Shown piece after piece: positions 38,220 through 48,800 of a DNA stretch of 64,000 nucleotides. This DNA is from Mangifera indica (Eukaryota > Streptophyta > Magnoliopsida > Sapindales > Anacardiaceae). The translations under genes and the position numbers were made by a program. The stretch lies in assembly GCF_011075055.1 (NCBI RefSeq), contig NC_058143.1:10555057-10619056 (forward strand), given 5' to 3'. The stretch's first letter is position 1, and each line of letters starts with the position of its first letter. The notes beneath the pieces are model-generated. The model did not search any database. It was not told the DNA's origin and saw nothing but the letters and a program-made list of their open reading frames with translations.

Positions 38220-38227
38220 TATAAATA
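38220..38227 (+). promoter_or_regulatory. TATA box of polygalacturonase gene 1
   Basis: TATAAATA in the context AAGCCTATAAATATCCCCAT, 123 bp before the ATG; the whole context is conserved at gene 2. Transcription would start near 38250. Confidence 0.75.
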
Positions 38228-38342
38228 TCCCCATGCAATAAGCCATTTCTACACATCACTAAACCAAAAAAGTCTCCTCAATTTCTGTATTCTTTTCTTC
38301 GATATCCTCATAAACATCGATAAGAAATTAATAGAAAATTCA

Positions 38343-39837
38343 ATGAATTATCTCGTTTGTTTACTTATTTCAATCCTCTTTTTTACTTCATCTTTGGCAA
38401 GTCCTGTGACTTACAATGTAATTAGCTTCGGAGCCAAAGCCGATGGCAAAACTGACTCATCAAAAGCCTTTCTTGATGCATGGACTGAAGCCTGTGACTC
38501 GAGCGAGGCCGTGACGATGTACGTGCCACAAGGGAGGTTCTTACTGGGAAAAGTTGAGTTTAAAGGCGAATGCAAGAACAATGATATCACCCTGCGTATT
38601 GATGGCACTCTTGTGGCTCCATCAGATTATAACATTTTTGGAAATGCTGACAACTGGATTCTCTTTGAACATGTTAACGGCGTTTCTATTAATGGTGGCA
38701 CTCTTGATGGCCAAGGTTCTGGCTTGTGGACTTGTAAGAAGACAGGGAAAAGTTGCCCTAGTGGCGCCACGGTAAGCTTAAAGATTGATGATTAAGTATT
38801 AAAGTAGCTTGCTTAGTGAAAAATAAAAAAGTATTAAAGTAGCTTCCATTTTGGGTAAAATTATTATCTTAACAGGCTTCTATTCTTGTGTTCAATGTGC
38901 AGACGCTGGAGTTTACCAACTCCAACAATATCCTGATAAGTGGATTAACATCGGTGAATAGCCAGATGTTCCATATTGTTATCAATGAATGCAACAATGT
39001 GAAAGCGCAAGGAGTTAAGGTTTCAGCCTCAGGCAACAGTCCTAACACCGATGGAATTCATGTGCAATCATCGAGCGGTGTCACAATCCTCAACTCAAGA
39101 ATTGGGACTGGTGATGATTGTGTTTCAATTGGCCCTGGTACTACCAATTTATGGATTGAGAATGTTGCTTGTGGCCCTGGCCATGGGATCAGGTAAAAAT
39201 GTGAAAAACAAGACAATCAGATAGGGTTATTAATTTCTAATTAATTGTAGTATTTGTAGTTCTGAGTTTGTGATGTTATGATATTGTTGCAGCATTGGTA
39301 GTCTTGGCAAGGAACAAGAAGAGGCTGGAGTGCAAAATGTGACTGTAAAAACTGTGACATTTACGGGTACTCAAAATGGAGTCAGGATAAAATCTTGGGG
39401 GAGACCTAGCACTGGTTTTGCTAGAAACATTCTTTTTCAACATGTCATCATGAACAATGTTGACAATCCTGTTGTTATCGATCAAAATTACTGTCCTGAC
39501 AAGAAAAATTGCCCTGGACAGGTAACATCATAACAAGTTTATACGTGGATAACTCATTTCATATAACAAGTTAATTTTTTATGTCACTTTTCGGTTTACT
39601 TGGATTATGTAACAGGCCTCGGGGGTTAAAATAAGTGACGTGACTTACCAAGATATTCATGGAACATCTGCAACCGAAGTTGCGGTGAAGTTTGATTGCA
39701 GTTCAGAGAATCCATGCTCTGGGATAACCTTGGACGATGTAAATCTCACTTATAAGAATGAACCAGCAGAAGCTTTATGTAGCCATGCTGTTGGATCTGC
39801 TTCCGGTTTTGTTCAGCCCAATAGTTGTTTGGTGTAG
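38343..39837 (+). CDS. Exopolygalacturonase, GH28, secreted (copy 1)
   Basis: Predicted to hydrolyse the alpha-1,4 galacturonan of pectin in the cell wall. Four exons: 38343-38771, 38903-39192, 39293-39521, 39616-39837; introns of 131, 100 and 94 bp, all GT-AG, phases 0, 2, 0. The joined product is 389 residues, normal for plant exopolygalacturonases. Residues 1-20 form a signal peptide (hydrophobic [12 protein letters not shown], likely cut after SLAS). A parallel beta-helix follows. GH28 active-site blocks are all present: SPNTDG (D193), GDDC (D214, D215), GPGHG (H237) and NGVRIK (R271, K273). Asn255 is a possible glycosylation site. Family members of this clade are often pollen-expressed, but nothing here proves that. 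TATA box 123 bp upstream. The reading frame is undamaged, so I expect a functional gene. Confidence 0.93.
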
Positions 39838-40000
39838 TGAAAAATGCTTGAAGTTTGTTTGCATTTTCAGAATATGTTAAAGAGAATTTGGGAAAATGTT
39901 TTAGAATTTACTGATTACTGTTATGTCTTTGTATTGCAAATTGTTATAAGATTGTGTTGCTATACAATATCAATTTTATTATACTCAGATAGTTTTCCCC
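39838..40000 (+). other. 3' flank of gene 1, conserved with gene 2
   Basis: Likely 3' UTR. It aligns with 63007-63172 (CATTTTCAGAATATGTTA, ATACAATATCAATT, AGTTTTCC). No perfect AATAAA is present; plant polyadenylation signals are often degenerate. Homology to copy 2 breaks after GTTTTCC at about 40000. Confidence 0.6.
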
Positions 40001-41955
40001 GACGAATATTTATTTAAGGCATATACATGACAATACGTTAAAACAAAATTAAAACAGTATAAAGTTTTATTTCTCAGAACAATGAATCAAAAAATCTTTA
40101 GGTGTAAGGAAAACTTCAATGAAATCTTTAAGTGTAATGAAAGTGTAAGAAAAATCTTTGAGGTGAAAGAGTTCCATTAGCACATCTAAATCCTTTATAG
40201 TACACTTTCATTAGCACATCTAAATCTTTGAGGTGAAAGAGTTCCATTAGCACATCTCTGGAGATTGCTTCTAATTCCCTAGTTGGCCTAGTCCATGAGG
40301 CTATTGGTCAATCTGGTTGAAGATATTTAATAACTTTTACGTGTCATCATTATTGGTTTGGTTCAAGAGTCTCAAATGGAGGGGAGGCTTTGTAGCTATA
40401 TATATTTCTCGATAGATCTGCCTAGTTGAAGACATTCAATAATATTCATGTATCATTATGTGAGATTAAATGCACAAAATGAGACATTAACGTTTGTGTT
40501 TGCTGTCAATGAATGTAATATTACTCTGTGATATTTATATTTTAATCTAATAGGCCCCATGAACCTTATGTTATATTTTTTATCTACTTGAAATGCGAAG
40601 ATTTAAATCTAGAACTTTAACTCTATTATCATATTAAGTTGCTAATCTCCATGGGTAGAAAGTAACGGCTATATATGGTGTGAGAACCGCATAATTACTA
40701 GACCTCGCAGCAATGAAAAATTAATAATCCAACATTGTAAATTACTACTGTTACTTTGGTACAGAACAGTATAATCAACAATGAAAAATTAATATCATAT
40801 TTAACTTTGAATATTTCCTCTCTATTTTCCCTTGAGGAGGCGCATGGTGGTGGTGGATAGTTGTTATGACTCATCAATGTGAACTAGATCCGATAAAAGA
40901 CTGTCGAGAGCTTTTTCGCATTGAAAGTGTTCCACCCCATCAACTGTTCGACTGACAGATATTCAAAATTATCAAGCAAATGTAACTATAATTAAGAGAA
41001 ATGGATATCTCTGTGACGCAATTTCAATGCCATTATCTAATATTAAAATGAACTCTTCCCGCGTGAAAAAGTCAAGGCTACAAAAACATCTTAATTTACA
41101 GTTAGTCGAAATGTGGGGACAAAGAGGAAAAAAAATGTGCAGTGGATTTAGACATTGCAAGATATTAAAGACATAAAACATGACCATTAGAAGCGAAATC
41201 AGAATGACACAACATCTTAATTCCACAATTACGCATGTAGACTCCATAAATTTTCTACGTTTAATCAAAGCTTTGCGAAGTTCGGTCATTAAGGAGTTAC
41301 TGCAAATAACAGTAGATAAACTTTTGGGTTCTTATTCTTTCATTGCTTAATCTAACAATACATTTTCTCTAAATTCAATGTTACCCATTTTAACTAACTC
41401 AAAATTAAACAAGAATATTGAATACCCAACTGTGCTTCTGATCTTCACCACTATTTCCAACCAAATTAACAAAAACAAAAATTAAAGCAAAACAAAACAT
41501 AAATGAAAAATTTGTGTGTGTACAGTAGATGAATACAAGTTGAGATAGAAATACCTTAGTGAGAAGTTATGTGATTCTGCAACGATCAATATCATGAGAA
41601 AAAAATTAACAATCAGTATTATAGCATGATATTAATTTGGAGATCAAATACCATACAAGTGAAAGATAAAACACTTTATCTGGCAACGGAAGTCAACAAT
41701 GAAAAAAAGAATTATAATAAAAAATAAATTGAAAAACCTAAACATTAATACAAAGAGTCAAATTTAAAATTAGACTCCATAAACATGGACAAAACCTTTC
41801 TATGAAAAAATCAAACACCAAAACAATGAAGGACAATAAACTTATAATTCGAATTAGATAGAGAAAATTCAAATTTTGACAAAATTCGCATGAATGCCTT
41901 TTCTTTTCCCATCTTTTGAAATCTTAACAATCCACTAAATAACATTCACGATTTC
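40001..41955. other. Segment unique to copy 1, inserted or lost in copy 2
   Basis: At gene 2 the sequence passes directly from the 3' flank (63172) to gypsy sequence matching 41960 onward, so these ~1.95 kb are extra here. Contents: a 34-bp direct repeat (40154-40187 and 40224-40257, starting ATCTTTGAGGTGAAAGAG) and a 105-codon minus-strand open frame (41289-40972) with no recognisable domain. The rest is AT-rich with nothing I can name. Confidence 0.5.
40154..40257. repeat. Short direct repeat, 34 bp, two copies
   Basis: ATCTTTGAGGTGAAAGAG with the following 16 bp is perfectly repeated at 40154-40187 and 40224-40257 (offset 70 bp); the adjacent TTAGCACATCTAAATC is also repeated. Confidence 0.9.
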
Positions 41956-42740
41956 CAGATGACTTTCCAAATGAAATCATTCTTATGAATTTATTTACAA
42001 TCTACATGTAACTCATCAAATAATTCTCCAACTCACCGAAAAAGGCACGTCATATCTCTCTTTCTTTTGGATGAAAAGGGGTAAAGATAAAGCACTAGGA
42101 TTATGGAATAAAATCCTAATTAGTGCGATAGTGTGCCTTATTTATAAAATTTATCATAACGTGCACGGTCACACACCGTTTTTAAATTTCCTTGACGGCA
42201 CATTATTCATTTTGTTAATGTGACATTGGATGAATGGGTGTACACCCCTCGTGCATAGTTGTTCGCCTTCTTAAAAATTCAATTTAAACATTTATCATTA
42301 ACCTTATAAACTTATGTCACATTAATCAAAACTACAGATACAAGCAGAAAGACATTTTTGCCCTTAAGACGTACCTATAGATATTACAATCCCTGCTTCA
42401 TTATTGGAATTCTATGCTTGAGATTCCCTTGACACAACTTGGGATAATGACTTGCCATGTCTTGCTCCACCTCTAAGGTAGCCTGTTCGACATTATAATT
42501 CTTCTAAAGGACCCTGACCAATGAAATTTGCTAGTTTTTTAGTTCTTTAACTCTTATGTCTAGAATTTGCACTAGTCTTTCCTTATAACTCACATCATCT
42601 TACAGCTCAATCTCCTCAATCCTCAGCACATGCGATGAATCTCTAATATATCTGCACAACAACAAAACATAGAACATATTGTGGATACAATCCATGCTTG
42701 TAAGTTTCACAAGTTTGTAGGCCACCTCACTAACCTAACT
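41956..42740 (-). mobile_element. Ty3/gypsy 3' fragment: integrase C-terminus, chromodomain, tail
   Basis: Minus strand. From 42740 down the frame reads VAYKLVKLTSMDCIHNMFYV (the gypsy integrase tail normally VAYRLALP..LS.VHNVFHVS), SHVLRIEEIEL and SYKER, then a chromodomain-like VEQATLEVEQDMASHYPKL (about 42500-42430). Below 42400 the sequence is non-coding, probably 3' untranslated plus LTR start. Stops and frame breaks show decay. The non-coding part and chromodomain tail are homologous to 63172-63640 downstream of gene 2, so the fragment was present before the segment duplicated. Confidence 0.75.
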
Positions 42741-42744
42741 GAAG

Positions 42745-43443
42745 CAAAATATATGAATAGGCAAATGCCGCAAGCTAAGTACAAAATAACTACTAAAATG
42801 TAATTATAGGCACCATGACACAGGCCCAATATTTCTAGACCTTCTATGACTTGATTTGATAACATTTTGTAAAAGCTAGCAATAGCTATAGCTATGTTAC
42901 AATTACCTGATTGTTTTCACTTAAGCAAGCAACTGTTAAGCTGAACAATGCCAAAAGTTAATCCGTCAGTGTTGCTACATGATGCTTTAGCTAGTTGATT
43001 ATTGTATGTGAGCTTCACATTCTCTAAGTTTATCCTATAGCATTATACTTCAAACTACAATCAAACTTTATAGCCAATTCGGTCGCAAAGGTTCTGTGAA
43101 TATCTTGGTATATCGCCTCACAGATTTTATAACTCTTAAAGCCTGTTAAATGATAACAAAAAGTGTTAGTTTATAATGTGTGTAAATTCTAGGCAACAAT
43201 CTAACTGTTTGTAGAAGTAGTTGAAAATAAGGTTGGATACAAGTTAAGCCAACTTAACTTGACTTGTAATTCTATTTATCATATTGGTGATACTAATAAT
43301 CCTAAGGACAATCCTTTGACAACATCTTTGATCAACTCAAACAAGCTCAAGTTTGAACTGGATGTTACGGATTCGAGCAAAACTTAAGCAATTCTATGTT
43401 TAGACTTGAATAAACTCCAATTCAACCCTAGTCAAAAACTAAG
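42745..43443. repeat. Tandem duplication unit 1, left part
   Basis: It aligns with 47910-48485: CTAGACCTTCTATGACT, GCTAGCAATAGCTATA, CACTTAAGCAAGCAA and GTGAGCTTCACA are shared. Unit 1 continues at 47541 after the copia element at 43449-47540. Confidence 0.8.
43220..43438. mobile_element. hAT-type MITE
   Basis: Element 43228-43430 (203 bp): begins TAAGGTTGGATACAAG and ends CTCCAATTCAACCCTA, inverted relatives of each other. Flanks GTTGAAAA and GTCAAAAA match at 6 of 8 bases. The corresponding copy in duplication unit 2 ends at 48471. Confidence 0.6.
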
Positions 43444-43448
43444 GTTGG

Positions 43449-43708
43449 TAAAGAATTAGGCTCAGAGGTTATCTTTCTATTATCATTTATCTTCCATAAA
43501 TACATAGATAAGTATGTTACGAAAACATTAATCTTATCATACATTTGAAATTCAAATAATTTTGAATTAAATGTACCTTATCCGATTTTATCTTAATTTT
43601 ATCTATATTATCTATCAACAGTAATACATATTATATTTTCCTTAATTCTCTTCCAATTAATGTTATCAACATTAATAACTTAAATCTTATCTTGATTTTA
43701 CCCCATTA
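43449..43708 (-). repeat. 3' LTR of the copia element
   Basis: 260 bp. It aligns with 47306-47540; both run from TAAAGAATTAGGCTCA to CCCCATTA in + orientation. The two LTRs differ at many positions and by indels, so insertion is old. Confidence 0.85.
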
Positions 43709-43760
43709 TTCCCCTCCAAGTTGAGCAATTTTTGTCAAAAATTCTCAACTTATCCTTCAA

Positions 43761-44135
43761 TTAATTAAAACAATTCTTTGACAAAGCATTTTTTAGCACA
43801 CGAATGACTTGGTTTGTTGTAGAAAAATGAAGAACTTGTAATTGATTTTGAGAGACCTTGTCATGTACAAAATGGACATCGACTTCTAGATGTTTCACCC
43901 TTGTGTGAAATACAAAATTGACTCTTAAATAAGTTGCTCCAAGATTGTCACACCACATCTTTGGATATCTAACTTTAAAACCAAGTTCATGTAACATATT
44001 TGGTACCCATGTGATTTCAAAACTAGTAGCTGCCAATGGCTCATATTTTGCCTTTATGAATGACCATGAAACTACTCTTCGCCTTTTACTCGACCATGAG
44101 ACCATATTAGCACCAAGATAAACCACATAAATCAT
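43761..44135 (-). pseudogene. Copia RNase H domain
   Basis: 125-codon open frame encoding the polyprotein's C-terminal RNase H. Visible landmarks: GANMVSWSSKRRRVVSWS (usually WSSKKQ..VSRSSTEAEY), FEITWVPNMLHELG, MWCDNLGATYL, HTRVKHLEVDVHFVHDKV and QVLHFSTTNQ. The catalytic D of WCDN and the H of HFVHDKV are present; the conserved E of STEAEY appears as K (FIKAKYEPLAA). It lacks a start of its own and depends on the broken frame upstream. Confidence 0.85.
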
Positions 44136-46091
44136 TCATTTTCTATCATCTATATATGTTGCCTGCCTAATCAAAATCCAAACAAGCATTGATATGATCA
44201 AAATTCGACTTACTTATGAATAAATTATGAAAAATTGTACCTCTTAGATAGCAAAGTATCTTCTTAACAACTTTTAGTATTTTTCATTTGGTGAATGCGT
44301 GAATTGGCTAGTTTTGTTGACTACAAATGATATTTCTAGTTGAGTTAATGATAATTAAGTATTGCAATCCTCCAACAATACTGTTGTATAGGGTGACATT
44401 AGGAAAGAGAATTTCATTTTTCTTGGTTAAGGACTCACTTATCCTTATAGGATTGCTAATTGCATTAGCTTCATGAATGTTTTCCTTTTATAACAAGTCT
44501 TGAATATACTTGGATTTAGTTAACAATATGCCATCATTATGCCATTGAGCCTCTATGCATAAAAAATACTCAAGTCTCCCTAAGTCTTGAAGATGAAACT
44601 CTCAGCCTAAAGAAAGTGTTAAATTTTGCAAAGCTTTATTATTTGTGCTTGTAAGTAAGGTTATATTTGTGTCATATAGGTTGAAGCTCATTTTTGGCTT
44701 ATTTTTGGGGGGTTTGGCTTAGGCTCAACTTAGGCTTACCAAGCTTGGAGAATAACTTGTTTGTGTTCAACTCGCTTCATAGATCAAGAGTTTGGGTTCA
44801 ACTTGCATAAGGCTTGAGTTTGTGTAGAAGTGCTGAACTTGGCTTAAACTTGTCAAACTTATTCACTTGAATTTGGTTTCCTTGTAGCATATGCCACTTA
44901 AGAAATTTTTGTGCTTGGGTAAAAGTTGTTAGTGTTAAGGTAAAAGAAAACTCAATAAAAAAAATTGTTTTGTCTTTAATCTTCTTGTTTAAGCTTAGAT
45001 AATCATATGATAGGTTTTGGTTGGTTGTGAAGAATTTAAATATGTAGTGGTTGTGGTTGAAACAAAATGTTTAGATAAATCAATAACAAGTGGCGAACCA
45101 CGACTTGAAGTAGATAAGGGTTGAAAAAAGGTGGAGTTTGAAATCAATTGATTTATCTTGGGACTTTTTGGAATCAGGTTTGATTGAAGAGTGATGCCTA
45201 AAATGCCTAATCCATTGTGTGTTGGCAAAAAGTTTTGAATTGCTAGTTAATTTGGGGCCACAATTTTGTTATTTGAATGTGCACTTGAATTATTGATTGA
45301 AGTTGAACCAACATTCTTTACAACAAATGGAAACACCTGATCATCAAAAACCACGTGACGAGAAACAACCTAACGATTAGTACAAAGATCAAGACATTTG
45401 TATCCTTTATGTACATTATTATGACCAAGAAAAACATAAGCTTTGCAACGATAGTTTAATTTATTTTTGAACCAATTCTAAAATTGAATGAAGGCATCGA
45501 ACACTTCAAACTTATATTGAAGAAAATATATCCAAAAAAATTTGCTATAATGATTAAAAAAAAATTATATAATAACGATTACTTGTAAAAGAAGGAACAT
45601 GTGAAAGACCCTAAACGTCTAAACAAATTAATTCTAATGGTTTTGCAGCACAACAACTAGAATCACAAAAAGGTAATTTATATGACTTGCTAACTTGACA
45701 AGCATGATGCAAACTAGAAACATTATTATTAGAATAAGAAATATTATGGCAAATAAAATCTTGCTTCACAAGGAGATGATTTGCATCCATATCCAAACTG
45801 AGAATGCCAAGTTTGAAATGAGACAAGATATGACATTGGAACAGAGACAAATTTTTATGTCTATTTTAGAACATGCATAATGTAAAGCCTGCCATTATTC
45901 CAACCTTTGTAAAGTCCATGTTTTGTGAGGATATTTTTCACAATAAAAAAGTCAAGAATGAACTCAATAGAAACACAATTATTTCTTGTAAACAAACTCA
46001 AAGACAAAAGATTTTAACATGAATTTGGTGCACCTAAGATATCATTAAAAACAAAGGAATTATTATTTAGTGAAATTGTAGAAGAGCCAAT

Positions 46092-46373
46092 CTAAGAGAT
46101 AGGAATATTTTTACCATCGCCTATTGTGATGTCTTCAGTGCCTTGATAATCAACATAGAGATGCAAATTTTCCAAATTTTTTGTAAGATGATTATTTGCT
46201 TCAGAATCAATAATCCAAAATTGAGAGTTAGTAGAGTTAACAATTGAGGCTGGATTGGATGCATGTTTAAAGGGATTTGGATGTGAAATTGTTGAAAATT
46301 GTGGACTTGAGCATGTACGAGCAATATGCTTGAATCCTTTGAAATTATGACATTTAATTAAGTTTTCATTCAT
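46092..46373 (-). pseudogene. Copia zinc knuckle and protease region
   Basis: Open frame with a degenerate knuckle (CHNFKGFKHIARTC) followed by the protease motif FWIIDSEANNHLT. The usual catalytic DSGA reads DSEA, so the protease would be inactive even if expressed. Gag lies directly upstream in other frames: 46846-46628 carries the UBN2-type gag block (SIIDQLDALNSPV, ILEGLGMTYHPFV). Confidence 0.8.
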
Positions 46374-47305
46374 AATAAAAGAAGAATTGAATGAAACATT
46401 GTGTACTGTATGATCATGACTCCCATAATCATTATTTGAAAAATTACTAGAAGAGGCAAAATTATGATTATCACAAGTATAATTACATCCTTTACCTCTT
46501 CTGCTTTATTGAGAATTTGGACAACCATTTCTAGATGAACAAAAGGATGAATGGCGATTTCCATATTATGTAGTTGGAACATTACCTAAAGTAGCAAGAC
46601 CATCATTTTTCAATTGCGGTTCTTCGCTTAAAAGAAGCCATATAGATTATCATAGGAAATTGGTTCAAGATGTGCTTCCATAGCACATACAAAGGGGTGA
46701 TAGGTCATACCCAAGCCTTCAAGAATTGCCTTGATGAAATATGCGTTATTGACAGGACTATTTAGTGCATCCAATTGATCAATAATGCTTTTACCATGTT
46801 TCATGTAGGTAGCAATTGAATCATTCGCTCTAGAAAGTTTATTCAATGCTCATTTGAGATGTCACACATGTGTTCATAAGCCAAAGACATAAATCGTTTC
46901 TAATTTGGTCTAGGTAGAAAATGCGGTTTCTACTTTGACAATTTGGGTAAGCTTTTTGAAAGTGGTGAAATCAACCAGCTCAAAACCATTTGATCTTCCT
47001 TGAACCAACGTAAATATGAATAATTAAAATCTCCATTTGATAGATTTAGAACCATCAATAAGGCGGATTAGATCATAGCCTTTTAGTAAAGGTAAAAGTT
47101 GTGTTTTCCATAAGAGATAATTAGATGAATTAAGTTTGATCAAAAGTTGTTAAGAAATGTTTGGAGATGGAAAGGAAAAATTATTTGAAGAGACAAGAGA
47201 CATAGACATAGCATTTGTGATTGCAGTTTTGGTTGCCATAGATAGATAGAAGACAAGAACCAAATAAGATAGAAATAATGTTGTTAGGATAGGGCTTTGA
47301 TACCA

Positions 47306-47540
47306 TAAAGAATTAGGCTCAAACGTTATCTAATACACGGATAAGTTTGCTACAACAACATCTTTCTTATCATATATTTGAAATTGAAATAACATTGAAT
47401 TAATCTTATCTTATCTTATCTTATCCTATTTTATCCATCTTGTCAATCTACATTAATACATCTTATCTTTCGTTAATTCTCACCTAATTAATATTATAAA
47501 CATTCATAACATTAATCTTATTTTGATTCTATCCCCATTA
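47306..47540 (-). repeat. 5' LTR of the copia element
   Basis: 235 bp; contains a TTATC/TTATCT tandem stretch at about 47405-47435. The adjacent primer-binding site is the complement of 47291-47305. Confidence 0.85.
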
Positions 47541-47900
47541 GTTGGCCATTGCTTTTCAACTGAAATTTTGTATTTTGTTAAGTGGGGAATCCATACATTT
47601 GAGACTGATTATGCATGTATATACAATTGTAATTACAGGTTGTAGAAGGGCAGGCAAGCCCAAGGCCTAACCCGCATCAAACCCCTTTTTTTAAACCTTA
47701 CCCGCAAACTACATGGCACAACCTTGTATAATAATATAGGAAAAAAAAATTTTAAATTGAGTAAAATGGTAAGGAGCAATAACTCCCAACCATTCTAACA
47801 CAATGGCTACCAAGCCAATAGCCCTATAACATTTTTCATTACCTTACACTATCTCAACTTTCATTAAAAATAGATGTCATTAAAAATTGATGTCAAAACT
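47541..47900. repeat. Tandem duplication unit 1, right part
   Basis: It aligns with 48485-48800: GTATTTTGTTAAGTGGGGAA, TATGCATGTATATACAATTG, GGAGCAATAACTCCCA and TTTTTCATTACCTTACAC are shared. The second half includes the 5' end of the hAT element also present in unit 2. Confidence 0.8.
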
Positions 47901-47904
47901 AGGT

Positions 47905-48800
47905 CTGCGAAATATATGACTAGGCAAATGCCACAGGCTGAAGCAAAAAATACCTATTAAACTATAATTATATAGGAACCATGACAATGGCCTAATATTT
48001 CTAGACCTTCTATGACTCAATTCTATAACATTTTGAAAAAGCTAGCAATAGCTATAATAAATTATAATGATACAATTACATGATTTTTTTTTTCACTTAA
48101 GCAAGCAAATGCTAGGCTAAACAATGCGATAAGCTGATTCGTCAGCATTGCTATATGATGCTTCAATTGGTTGATTATTATATGTGAGCTTCACACTCTC
48201 CAAGTTTATCCTAGAACATTATATTGCAAACTAAAGCTAAAATCAAACTTTATGGTCAAGTTAGCTTTAGTTTGGTTCGAATTCTTTCTAGTGATTGTTT
48301 ATTTTATTGGCAATATGATATATCATGTTGGTGTTACTAATAATCTCAATGACAATCCTCCAATGACTTTGACCAACTTAAACAAGCTCGAGTTTGAATT
48401 GAACATTATGGATTCGAGATGAACTCGAGCAAGTCTATATATAGACTCAAATAAACTCCAATTCAACCCTAGTCAAAAGCTATAGTTGGCAGCTATTTTT
48501 CAACTTTAGTTTTGTATTTTGTTAAGTGGGGAATTTGCATTTGAGAATTATTATGCATGTATATACAATTGTAATTAGAAGTGACAAAGAGGCTAAACCA
48601 GCCTGAGGCCTAGTCTGGGCTTCCTATTTTCAACCCAACCCATAGGAGACATGACATAACCCAACACTACAGTATAAGAAAAAATTAAAAAAATTGAGCA
48701 AAATGACTGGGAGCAATAACTCCCATCCATTCTGACCTAATGACTACCACACTAATAGTCCCCCACAATTTTTCATTACCTTACACAATCTCAACTTTCT
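47905..48800. repeat. Tandem duplication unit 2, uninterrupted
   Basis: The intact partner of 42745-43443 plus 47541-47900, same orientation. It preserves the site where the copia element inserted in unit 1 (GCTATAGTTGGCAGC around 48485) in its empty state. Confidence 0.85.

Larger units (their letters stand above)
37520..38342 (+). promoter_or_regulatory. Upstream region of polygalacturonase gene 1
   Basis: It aligns with 60295-61159 upstream of gene 2: TTTTTCAACTCAATAA, AATCCCACGTTTAGTAAGAA, ATGAAACAGTAT, GATGGTTGAAAAGTATA and the leader AGTCTCCTCAATTTCTGT are shared. A MITE lies within it (37770-38041). The core promoter has TATAAATA at 38220-38227. The leader from roughly 38250 to 38342 is CT/A-rich without an upstream ATG that I noticed. 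Confidence 0.65.
43444..47545 (-). mobile_element. Ty1/copia element with both LTRs and TSD, coding region decayed
   Basis: The complete element is 43449-47540 (4,092 bp), minus strand, flanked by a perfect 5-bp duplication GTTGG (43444-43448 and 47541-47545). LTRs: 5' at 47306-47540 (235 bp) and 3' at 43449-43708 (260 bp). The termini read TA..TA instead of TG..CA. The primer-binding site TGGTATCAAAGCCCT (complement of 47291-47305) abuts the 5' LTR; a purine tract CTTGGAGGGGAA lies next to the 3' LTR. Coding order on the minus strand: gag (47230-46370), protease (about 46230), integrase (46090-44995), part of RT and RNase H (44650-43761). RT's N-terminal half is replaced by other sequence (about 44650-44890). 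The paralogous empty site is at about 48485. Confidence 0.92.

Noticed and set aside
38411..39485. Minus-strand and second-frame open frames over the polygalacturonase exons (also 61338-62461)
   Set aside because: They are antisense or frame-shifted shadows of the GH28 exons and cross intron boundaries.
40972..41289. 105-codon minus-strand open frame as a gene
   Set aside because: No recognisable domain, no splice or promoter context, and absent from the paralogous copy; kept only as a note.
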